DNA of 5,204 bases from Bacteriovoracaceae bacterium. Its GTDB lineage: Bacteria; Bdellovibrionota; Bacteriovoracia; Bacteriovoracales; Bacteriovoracaceae. The stretch spans positions 1 to 5,204 of the forward strand of contig JAKLJM010000190.1 of NCBI GenBank assembly GCA_023151145.1, written 5' to 3'. Positions 1 through 5,084 of the stretch are shown here, one piece after another (within the stretch, counting starts at the first letter, position 1; every line of letters starts with the position of its first letter). The position numbers and the translations under genes were made by a program. The notes beneath the pieces were generated by a model. That model did not search any database. It saw nothing but the letters and a program-made list of their open reading frames with translations, and had not been told where the DNA came from.

Positions 1-404
1 AAACTTTCAAAGGAATAACTAATCGTAACCAAACGATAGAGATAACGAATATACTCTAAATTCTCAGCTAATTCTGAATTGGGGCAGAGAGATTCTTCCA
101 TAACATCGTCAAACCAAAACTGAGATAATGTAAACGGATAATCTTGAATATTAGAGCGCACTAAACTTTGAATATATTGATCATCTTCATTAAGAGGTTT
201 TACTTCATTGGAGTGTTTAAAAACCATCGGGCTCATAATCCCTGCATGTACTGGCGTTTTAATTTCACCGACATTTCGCCAAAGATAAAACGAATTTGGT
301 TTTTCTGCCGCCAAAACGTCGCCCAAAATATTTTGGCTGAAGCTTAGTAAAAGAATGGCTGCTAACAATTTTGTTTGTAGCTTTATTTGTGTCTTGATTT
401 TCAT
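1..404 (-). CDS. Exported protein of unknown function, 3' end outside window
   Basis: I do not recognise this protein. The frame is open from an ATG at 404 to the window edge, giving 134 visible residues and no stop. The N-terminus (MKIKTQIKLQTKLLAAILLLSFSQ...) is basic and then hydrophobic, a clear Sec signal peptide. The likely cleavage is near VLAA-EKP (about residue 33). There is no lipobox cysteine, so the product is probably periplasmic or secreted. The mature part is hydrophilic and rich in aromatic and acidic residues, with one visible Cys (in ESLCPNSE). I see no known domain. An in-frame TAA lies 21 bases upstream, so 404 is the furthest possible ATG; the ribosome-binding site is weak. 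It starts 35 bases after the dctM stop on the same strand with no terminator-like hairpin between, so cotranscription with the TRAP operon is likely. A role linked to the transporter is only a guess. Confidence 0.8.
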   Translation of the reverse strand, partial: MKIKTQIKLQTKLLAAILLLSFSQNILGDVLAAEKPNSFYLWRNVGEIKTPVHAGIMSPMVFKHSNEVKPLNEDDQYIQSLVRSNIQDYPFTLSQFWFDDVMEESLCPNSELAENLEYIRYLYRLVTISYSFES

Positions 405-439
405 CGGCCCAACTTTAAAATCATCTTAACCTCACACTC

Positions 440-1699
440 CTACTCAAACCAAAAAAGAGTAAGCTTTGGTACATAAGTTATAACAAGCAAACAAGTTATC
501 AAAAGTACTATAAAAGGAATCACCGCTCGATAGAGTTCTGTAATTGGCTTCTTAAAACGAAAGCTCGATAAAAATAAATTTATCCCCACCGGTGGTGTGA
601 GGTAACCAATCTCTAAGTTGGTTAAAAAGATTATCGCCAAATGAATTGGATCTACACCAAAATCTTGAGCTATCGGAAGAATTAATGGAACAACGACAAT
701 GATCGCTGAAAAAATATCCATTAAGCATCCAACCACTAACAAGAAGATATTAAGGAATAATAAAAAACTATATTTATCATTTAAATAAGTTTTCATTAAG
801 GCCAATATTTTCATTGGCACTTCTTCATCAACTAAATAATTCGTAAAACCTAAAGCGCAACAAAGAATAAGAAGAATTCCTCCCACCATGCTTGAACTTT
901 CTACCACTATCCGGGGAATATCTTTTGTTAATTTCAGATCTTTATAGATAAAAACTTCAATAATAAAAATATAAAGTGCTGTGATGGCAGCTGCTTCTGT
1001 GACCGTAGTGAAACCACCATAAATTCCGACTAAAACCATTACTGGTAATAGCGCTTCCCAGAAACAGGCACGCAAAGATGCCCATAATTCTTTTAAATGA
1101 AACTCATGTTTTTTAGTTTGTTTTGGTCCGTTCACAATGGAATACACTGACAAGACAACAATGAGTAATAACCCTGGCAATATCCCGGCCTTAAATAATT
1201 TATCGATGTCGACCTTAGCCACTAATCCATAAAGAATAATGGGAAGGCTTGGAGGAAAAAGTAAGCCAAGTGATCCAGTGCTCGTTATTAATCCCAAACT
1301 AAATTTTTCATTATATCCATCTTTTAATAGGATGGGAAAAATCAATCCACCAAGAGCAATAATGGTCACACCAGACGCACCGGTGAATGCAGTAAAAAAA
1401 GCACAAACAATTAAGGCTACAATCGCGATTCCACCCGGAAGCCATCCAAAAGCTGCTTCTGCAAATCGCAACAGTCTTTTAGGTGAATGGCTTTCAGCCA
1501 TTAAGTAACCTGCAAAAGTAAATAATGGAATAGTAAGGATTGATGGCTGAGAGGCAATACGATAAATTTCAACAGCGATGGCAGACAACTCTACCCCACT
1601 CGCAAAAAATAAAATTAAGGCCATTAGAGACATGATGACAAAAATGGGAGTTCCTAAAATTGCAGTAAAGAAAACACCTAAGAGTGATAATGCCACCAT
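440..1699 (-). CDS. dctM: TRAP transporter large permease subunit DctM
   Basis: This is the 419-residue transport subunit, an inner-membrane protein that moves the ligand inward with cation (usually Na+) cotransport. It is hydrophobic throughout, as expected for a protein of about 12 segments. Family signatures are in order: GASGV (107-111), GSLGLLFPPS (142-151), TVTEAAAIT (232-240) and NLEIGYLTPPVGINLF (361-376); the two PP-containing loops are typical of the two inverted halves. I chose the ATG at 1699. It follows an AGAAGG ribosome-binding site by 9 bases, lies 4 bases after the dctQ stop, and begins MVALSLLGVFF as family members do. An upstream in-frame start at 1771 would overlap dctQ by 68 bases and add 24 residues not typical of the family. 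Length is normal and nothing appears broken. Q and M are separate genes here, unlike the fused QM protein of Treponema pallidum. Confidence 0.95.
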   Translation of the reverse strand: MVALSLLGVFFTAILGTPIFVIMSLMALILFFASGVELSAIAVEIYRIASQPSILTIPLFTFAGYLMAESHSPKRLLRFAEAAFGWLPGGIAIVALIVCAFFTAFTGASGVTIIALGGLIFPILLKDGYNEKFSLGLITSTGSLGLLFPPSLPIILYGLVAKVDIDKLFKAGILPGLLLIVVLSVYSIVNGPKQTKKHEFHLKELWASLRACFWEALLPVMVLVGIYGGFTTVTEAAAITALYIFIIEVFIYKDLKLTKDIPRIVVESSSMVGGILLILCCALGFTNYLVDEEVPMKILALMKTYLNDKYSFLLFLNIFLLVVGCLMDIFSAIIVVVPLILPIAQDFGVDPIHLAIIFLTNLEIGYLTPPVGINLFLSSFRFKKPITELYRAVIPFIVLLITCLLVITYVPKLTLFWFE

Positions 1700-1703
1700 A
1701 AAA

Positions 1704-2186
1704 TTAAACCTTCTTTCCAAACGATTGAATGAACATATACATAAAGCGATAAGCGATGACCCCAAATCCAATCGGAATGATGGCCACTAGGTGCGATGAA
1801 TGCAGACCAAAAAAAGCTTCTGTTCCAAATTCTTTTTCTACTAACATAAAATCATAGGATGCCTTAGCAAGCCAAACTAACGTTACGATACTTACTAAAG
1901 CTATATAGCGCTGAATATTTTTCAGTGCTCTATGCATGTTTTTAGATTCTAAAAATTTTCCCAAAACATCGATACCAATATGAGTTCCTTTTTTAGTAGC
2001 AACCGCTCCTCCTAAAAAAGCTGAAAGAAAAACCATATGTCTAATAAAGGGTTCTATCCACTGCCAATTAATAGAAAACCATCTTAAAACGATAGTCATC
2101 ACACTAAAAATCATCACGGACATCATGATGAACACTAAAAGCCACTGGATAATTTTATCAACAACTGCATCGAATTTTTCTAACAT
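1704..2186 (-). CDS. dctQ: TRAP transporter small permease subunit DctQ
   Basis: This is the 160-residue small membrane subunit that pairs with DctM and helps dock the binding protein. Four hydrophobic segments are visible, at about 12-36, 48-66, 92-112 and 130-153. Between segments 1 and 2 comes the family pattern: W43 and E45 before R49, then FLGGAVATKKGTHIGIDVL (57-75), with the conserved His69 and Asp73. The C-terminus is basic (GKKV), as expected on the cytoplasmic side. The ATG at 2186 is preceded by AGG six bases away and lies 10 bases after the dctP stop. The last codons of dctQ carry the ribosome-binding site for dctM, so the two are probably translationally coupled. Length and motifs are ordinary for the family, and the subunit gives no hint about substrate. 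Confidence 0.93.
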   Translation of the reverse strand: MLEKFDAVVDKIIQWLLVFIMMSVMIFSVMTIVLRWFSINWQWIEPFIRHMVFLSAFLGGAVATKKGTHIGIDVLGKFLESKNMHRALKNIQRYIALVSIVTLVWLAKASYDFMLVEKEFGTEAFFGLHSSHLVAIIPIGFGVIAYRFMYMFIQSFGKKV

Positions 2187-2196
2187 AAAATACCTA

Positions 2197-3174
2197 TTAT
2201 TTTTTTAGTTCAGCTTCTAATTTTGATAAAGCTTCTGCTGAGAACATTTTCCCTTTAAGTCTTTTAATGATTTCTGCGCGATAACCTTGTGCCACTTTTA
2301 CTTCTGCCTCTGGAAATTTAATGAATTCAATTTTTTGAGCTTTCATTGCACTTAAGGCATCGGCATTATCTTTAGCATTTAATGAATTAATTTCACCTTC
2401 GTATTTTTTAGCTATATCCATAACAATTTTTTGATTAGCTGGGCTTACTTTACTCCAGGCAGGAGTAGAAACGACAAATGCTCCCACCGAGAACGTAACT
2501 GGAAAGTCGATGATATATTTAATTTTTGAATTCCATTGCAAAGCTAAGATACCAACTGGAGGAGCATAAGCTGCTTCTACAATTCCCGTTGTTAAAGAAG
2601 CTAAGACATCTGGGAGTGCCAGTGGCACACTTACAAATTTCATGGCATCAATCATATTGGTAACCAACTGATCCCCTTCCCAAGACCAAATTTTTACACC
2701 TTTTAGTGCATTCATCGAGTCTACTTTTTTCTGCGACACTAAATAGACTTGCCCAATTTCAAACATCGAAAGTGTGTGAAATTTATTTTTAGCAATTTGT
2801 TGATGAAAATAAGGAGCCATTCCTTGTAACGTTTTAAGCGCTTTTTCACGGTTATTGTTAAAGGTAAAAGGAATTTCAATAACTCTTACGTCCCCAGAAA
2901 TATCCCCTAAGGTTTTACCTGTAAAAATTCCTCCGTGTAATTGGCCAACACGAATTTTTCTTAAAACATCCTGTTCATCACCTTGTGAGCCACCAAAATA
3001 AACCTTAAATTCAACTTCATCTTTTGTGGCCGTTTTTACTTCTTGGGCCATTTTTTTAATGGCTTTCGCCCAGCCAGTCCCTTCAGGGGCAAGTACACCA
3101 ACTTTAATTGGTGCTGCAAGCGTACTGGTTGAAAGAATGGCCGTAGCAAGTGTGGCGCAAAATAACTTTTTCAT
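2197..3174 (-). CDS. dctP: TRAP transporter periplasmic binding protein, DctP family, TPAT type
   Basis: This is the 325-residue solute receptor, exported to the periplasm and delivering ligand to DctQM. The signal peptide MKKLFCATLATAILSTSTLA is followed by APIKVGVLAP; cleavage looks like signal peptidase I (TLA-A). Cys6 sits too early and lacks a lipobox, so this is probably not a lipoprotein, whereas Treponema pallidum TatP is. Family landmarks are the N-terminal beta strand IKVGVLAPEGTGW (23-35), GGSQGDEQDVLRKIRVGQ (61-78), LKGVKIWSWEGD (157-168), and the LPDVLASLTTGIVEAAYAPP region (187-206). The arginine that pairs with the ligand carboxylate in sialic-acid and C4-dicarboxylate receptors falls in 'LKGxKxR'; here that position is Trp163. 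The partner loop near the usual asparagine reads YAPP. Both suggest a non-carboxylate, possibly hydrophobic ligand. The ribosome-binding site AAAGGA lies six bases before the ATG. Confidence 0.92.
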   Translation of the reverse strand: MKKLFCATLATAILSTSTLAAPIKVGVLAPEGTGWAKAIKKMAQEVKTATKDEVEFKVYFGGSQGDEQDVLRKIRVGQLHGGIFTGKTLGDISGDVRVIEIPFTFNNNREKALKTLQGMAPYFHQQIAKNKFHTLSMFEIGQVYLVSQKKVDSMNALKGVKIWSWEGDQLVTNMIDAMKFVSVPLALPDVLASLTTGIVEAAYAPPVGILALQWNSKIKYIIDFPVTFSVGAFVVSTPAWSKVSPANQKIVMDIAKKYEGEINSLNAKDNADALSAMKAQKIEFIKFPEAEVKVAQGYRAEIIKRLKGKMFSAEALSKLEAELKK

Positions 3175-3195
3175 TTTTTATCCTTTTGATTATTT

Positions 3196-4206
3196 TTAAA
3201 AAATATTTTTCTGATATTTTTTGATTAAATTCCATCTTTTCATGGCGATCATTTGATAGACTCGCATTTTTTTATCACCTAGATTTATTGGAGTCTCATC
3301 AATGCTGTACTGAAGAGCGCGATTCCAACTTTCTTCGGCGGTGTTTAACTGTGGGGTTATCTTTTCAAAAATTTCTTTTTCACTTAAAGGTATGGCGGCG
3401 TATTGTATATAGGAAATTGAAATTAGCCAATTGTGCGGATACTTAGCCATTGCCTCTTCAAACATTTTCTTTCCCTTCTCAGGATCTCCGCCTAACATTT
3501 TAGGTCTCGACACTTCGTAGGTCGCATAAAAAATATCACAAGCACCAAAAGCGAGAGTTGGATTTTTCTGGCAAGACCAATCAAATAAAGTTTTTACTAG
3601 TGGCAATCGGGCAATAAGACCCATCTCATCTTTTCTTAGATTAATGATGGTACCTAAGGACTGTGCTGTAAACATAGCAGTTTCAACGGCCATGTCAGAG
3701 TCACCCAAATGCTTATCCAAGGCTTTTTTCAATGCATCAGGATCATTTTGGAGTTCAAGAACTTTATCAAAACCGAAACCTTTTGCCGCAAAATATCGTT
3801 GTCCAAAATCATGGGCCTTAGAATATGAAATTAGCGTAAGCTTTTTGAGCTCTTCACTCTCTTCTTCTTTTGCATTTCGATAAAGGCTCTCTTGATAATC
3901 AGTTTCTCTAACGGCAAAAGCATAAGCGGTGTAGCCTTTAGTTAATGTCGCTAAAAGCGTGGCATTCGTTGAATCGAGGGAAAGCATTCCCTCGGCAACT
4001 TTCAAATTGCCAGGAACCGCATCTTTAAAGAATTGATAATCGTATTCTGTCTCTAGATCCTTACCTGCTTCAAATAACAGTCCAGCAGAAGATTTTACTG
4101 CCAATTTATTAATTGAACTTGACGAACAACTCGTCAATAAGAAGGTTGAGAAAATGGCAAAGCAGCTTAAATTCAATAGATTGTTCTTTTGTCTAAAAGA
4201 GATCAT
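3196..4206 (-). CDS. tatT: TRAP transporter T-component (TatT-like) TPR lipoprotein
   Basis: This 336-residue protein is the accessory subunit that defines a TPAT. The N-terminus is basic, then hydrophobic, ending in the lipobox LLTSC with lipidated Cys27. Serines follow the Cys, so there is no Asp+2 inner-membrane retention signal and outer-membrane placement is possible. The rest is almost all helix with TPR-like spacing: a region at 45-105, a charged linker around 113-122, and helices at 212-260 including RPKMLGGDPEKGKKMFEEAM (234-253), the GGD...A...F..A pattern I associate with this family. In the characterised Treponema homologue the T protein forms a trimer with pores and binds the P component. 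I chose the ATG at 4206 because TGAGG lies six bases upstream; a TTG four codons earlier (4218) overlaps that site and is less likely. The gene leads the operon and its stop is 21 bases before dctP. Family assignment rests on motif memory plus its position next to dctPQM. Confidence 0.85.
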   Translation of the reverse strand: MISFRQKNNLLNLSCFAIFSTFLLTSCSSSSINKLAVKSSAGLLFEAGKDLETEYDYQFFKDAVPGNLKVAEGMLSLDSTNATLLATLTKGYTAYAFAVRETDYQESLYRNAKEEESEELKKLTLISYSKAHDFGQRYFAAKGFGFDKVLELQNDPDALKKALDKHLGDSDMAVETAMFTAQSLGTIINLRKDEMGLIARLPLVKTLFDWSCQKNPTLAFGACDIFYATYEVSRPKMLGGDPEKGKKMFEEAMAKYPHNWLISISYIQYAAIPLSEKEIFEKITPQLNTAEESWNRALQYSIDETPINLGDKKMRVYQMIAMKRWNLIKKYQKNIF

Positions 4207-4245
4207 AGATGGCCTCAAATTCTAAACTGCCACAAATACTTGGCA

Positions 4246-4299
4246 ATTTTAGTAGGTTATTCTTTTTGCTATATTACTATTTTCTAGGCTTTAGCTAAG
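4246..4299 (-). promoter_or_regulatory. Candidate promoter region of the TRAP operon
   Basis: On the minus strand, CTTAGC (4299-4294) and TAATAT (4276-4271) are separated by 17 bases and could serve as -35 and -10. A second -10-like TAAAAT (4251-4246) lies closer to the gene, without a good -35. Either would give a short leader of some 30-65 bases before the T-component ATG at 4206. An 8-base palindrome TTAGCTAA (4291-4298) overlaps the first -35 and could be an operator half, or chance. With the plus-strand promoter candidate this makes a divergent control region. Confidence 0.3.
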
Positions 4300-4335
4300 T
4301 TCAGCAAGTGGGAAAGAGTGTAACTTCTACCCAGC

Positions 4336-4364
4336 TGGAAGAAATGGCAAAAATATGCTACATT
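4336..4364 (+). promoter_or_regulatory. Candidate extended -10 promoter for the plus-strand transcript
   Basis: TGCTACATT at 4356-4364 reads as an extended -10 element (TGC followed by TACATT, 4 of 6 to consensus). A weak -35-like TGGAAG lies at 4336-4341, 17 bases upstream. Transcription would begin near 4371, just before the run of stems in 4374-4567. The reading is by eye and the -35 match is poor. Confidence 0.35.
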
Positions 4365-4370
4365 ATGAAA

Positions 4371-4567
4371 CATCACTATTTGTATCTTAAGTTTTTAGTG
4401 TATGAACCCGAAAGGGGTATGGCGCCCTGGAAGGAAATATTAACCTATCGGAATGGAGACTGGTATTGAAAACCAACCAATCACGGTAGTTCTTCAATTG
4501 AGACCTTGCTAATCCTGTGTTAGCTTTGTGACCTCGGTTGGGAACACCCAAATGAAAGAGGTCATTT
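4371..4567 (+). ncRNA. Putative structured leader or small RNA
   Basis: This gene-free stretch is dense in possible stems: CACTA/TAGTG (4374-4378 with 4396-4400); CCC-GAAA-GGG (4407-4416), a GNRA-capped hairpin; CTATCG/CGGTAG (4445-4450 with 4484-4489, one G-U) enclosing TGGT/ACCA (4461-4464 with 4472-4475); GCTAA/TTAGC (4509-4513 with 4520-4524); and the final ribosome-binding-site stem at 4529-4564. GGCGCC at 4421-4426 and CCC at 4425-4427 could pair alternatively with the GGGG at 4414-4417. I compared it with common RNA families (6S, SRP, tmRNA, RNase P, c-di-GMP, TPP, cobalamin, yybP-ykoY) from memory and found no convincing match. It could be the 5' leader of the small ORF at 4568 or an independent RNA. 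Boundaries are guesses. Confidence 0.35.
4529..4564 (+). promoter_or_regulatory. Stem that masks the ribosome-binding site of the 56-codon ORF
   Basis: TGACCTC (4529-4535) pairs perfectly with GAGGTCA (4558-4564), and the second arm is the Shine-Dalgarno of the ATG at 4568. Inside it TTGGG (4538-4542) pairs with CCCAA (4547-4551) across an AACA loop, making a two-tier hairpin. Such sequestration is a common layout for riboswitch, thermosensor or attenuated leaders. The upper arm's GGTTGG (4536-4541) could instead pair with CCAACC (4473-4478), a possible alternative fold. No ligand motif is recognised. Confidence 0.45.
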
Positions 4568-4738
4568 ATGAAAGCTACAACAAACGAAAATCAACAGACA
4601 CTTCACAAAAATTTCCCGGAAAAGCCGACGAAAAAAGGCTTAAAGTCATTGAGCATGAAGCCAGTTCGCTCACTGAAAAAAATGACAAGCTACAAAGCTA
4701 AGCCTTTTCCTGCTCCAACAGCAAAAGAAAATGCTTAA
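4568..4738 (+). CDS. Possible 56-residue small protein, unknown function
   Basis: The ATG at 4568 is preceded by GAGGT with six bases between GAGG and the start, the best ribosome-binding site on the plus strand here. The frame runs 56 codons to TAA at 4736-4738. The product (MKATTNENQQTLHKNFPEKA...) is very hydrophilic, with many Lys and Glu, a middle that could form a helix (ADEKRLKVIEHEASSLTEK, 20-38) and a Pro/Ala/Lys tail (AKPFPAPTAKENA). It has no signal peptide or membrane segment. I do not recognise it. Its start sits at the end of a structured leader whose stem covers the ribosome-binding site. Its 3' end overlaps the convergent UPF0235 gene by 41 bases, which argues for caution. Alternatively this is simply part of a non-coding RNA and the frame is chance. 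Confidence 0.42.
   Translation: MKATTNENQQTLHKNFPEKPTKKGLKSLSMKPVRSLKKMTSYKAKPFPAPTAKENA
4634..4708. repeat. Nested imperfect inverted repeat at the convergent gene ends
   Basis: AAAAGGCTTA (4634-4643) is perfectly complementary to TAAGCCTTTT (4699-4708). Inside, GTCAT (4646-4650) matches ATGAC (4682-4686) and TGAGC (4651-4655) matches GCTCA (4669-4673). The 5' arm is nearly continuous while the 3' arm carries bulges of 12 and 8 bases. Each strand has an A/T run at the outer end, so it might act as a loose bidirectional terminator between the UPF0235 gene and the plus-strand transcript. The large loop and bulges make this uncertain. Confidence 0.35.
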
Positions 4739-5084
4739 CGTATTCTATTCTTTGATTCCATGAGCGAGACTTCGTTTCGCTCATGGTAATTTGAATCGTT
4801 TTACTCTTCCCTTTTAACCCTCTTATTATTCCAACATCCGATTTCGCTACATCTAATTCATTGGCAAAAAAAGCGATAAATCCCGCATTAGCTTCACCGT
4901 CTACAGGTTTTTCTTGAATCGAGCATATGAGAATTTCATCTTTAATTTTTAAATACTCTTTTTTTGAATTAGGTTTTGCCAAAAATTGGATTTCGAAAAT
5001 AACAGTGTTGTTATTTTCTTCAAGGCGTACAAACTTGAGCCATGGAAATTTAAATGATTGAAGAAGTTGGGCAAATTCTTTCAT
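4698..5084 (-). CDS. yggU: UPF0235 / DUF167 family protein (YggU-like)
   Basis: This is a 128-residue protein of the DUF167 fold, widespread in bacteria and without a settled biochemical role. The core signature is clear: AKPNSKKEYL (36-45) matches the 'PnAs' entry strand, KPVDGEANAGFIAFFANEL (59-77) matches the family hallmark APPvdGkANkal...LA, and RGLKGKSKTIQI (88-99) matches the 'sGxxsrxKtvrI' strand. The usual family length is about 95-105. Here there are about 20 extra N-terminal residues and about 28 C-terminal ones, the latter including a hydrophobic helix near VKHFLLLLEQ. The start is an ATG that overlaps the maf stop (ATGA), with no good ribosome-binding site, so translation probably couples to maf. 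The C-terminal extension is where a strong DNA hairpin (4758-4786) lies. The last 41 bases overlap a plus-strand small ORF in a convergent arrangement. Confidence 0.88.
   Translation of the reverse strand: MKEFAQLLQSFKFPWLKFVRLEENNNTVIFEIQFLAKPNSKKEYLKIKDEILICSIQEKPVDGEANAGFIAFFANELDVAKSDVGIIRGLKGKSKTIQITMSETKSRSWNQRIEYVKHFLLLLEQEKA
4758..4786. repeat. 13-bp inverted repeat inside the UPF0235 gene
   Basis: CCATGAGCGAGAC (4758-4770) and GTTTCGCTCATGG (4774-4786) form a 13-bp stem with a three-base loop (TTC) and only one G-U pair in the plus-strand RNA. It lies in the C-terminal extension of the UPF0235 protein (about residues 100-109), outside the conserved core. No clear T-run follows on either strand, so it is not a standard intrinsic terminator, though it could slow or end the plus-strand transcript. 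Confidence 0.7.

Noticed and set aside
1239..1508. Plus-strand open frame of 89 codons
   Set aside because: It lies wholly antisense to dctM, across conserved motifs such as GSLGLLFPPS, and encodes nothing recognisable. It is a shadow frame.
1700..1771. Longer dctM beginning at 1771
   Set aside because: It would overlap dctQ by 68 bases and add a 24-residue N-terminus unlike the family. The ATG at 1699 has a good ribosome-binding site and gives the normal length.
1578..1790. Plus-strand open frame of 70 codons
   Set aside because: It is antisense to the dctM start and dctQ end, with no ribosome-binding site of note and no family resemblance.
3644..3883. Plus-strand open frame of 79 codons
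   Set aside because: It is antisense to the T-component gene and is serine-rich from reading the complement of Lys/Glu-rich helices.
4371..4567. 6S RNA, tmRNA, SRP RNA, RNase P RNA or a known riboswitch
   Set aside because: No tRNA-like T-loop, no SRP GGAAG-type apical loop in context, no RNase P P4 motif, and no long closing stem as in 6S. Fragments that looked like yybP-ykoY (GAGACCTTGC) lack the partner GGGGAGTAGC strand.
4552..4644. Alternative 30-codon frame starting at ATG 4552
   Set aside because: Its start lies inside the masking stem without a ribosome-binding site, and it ends early. The frame at 4568 has the better start signal and is longer.
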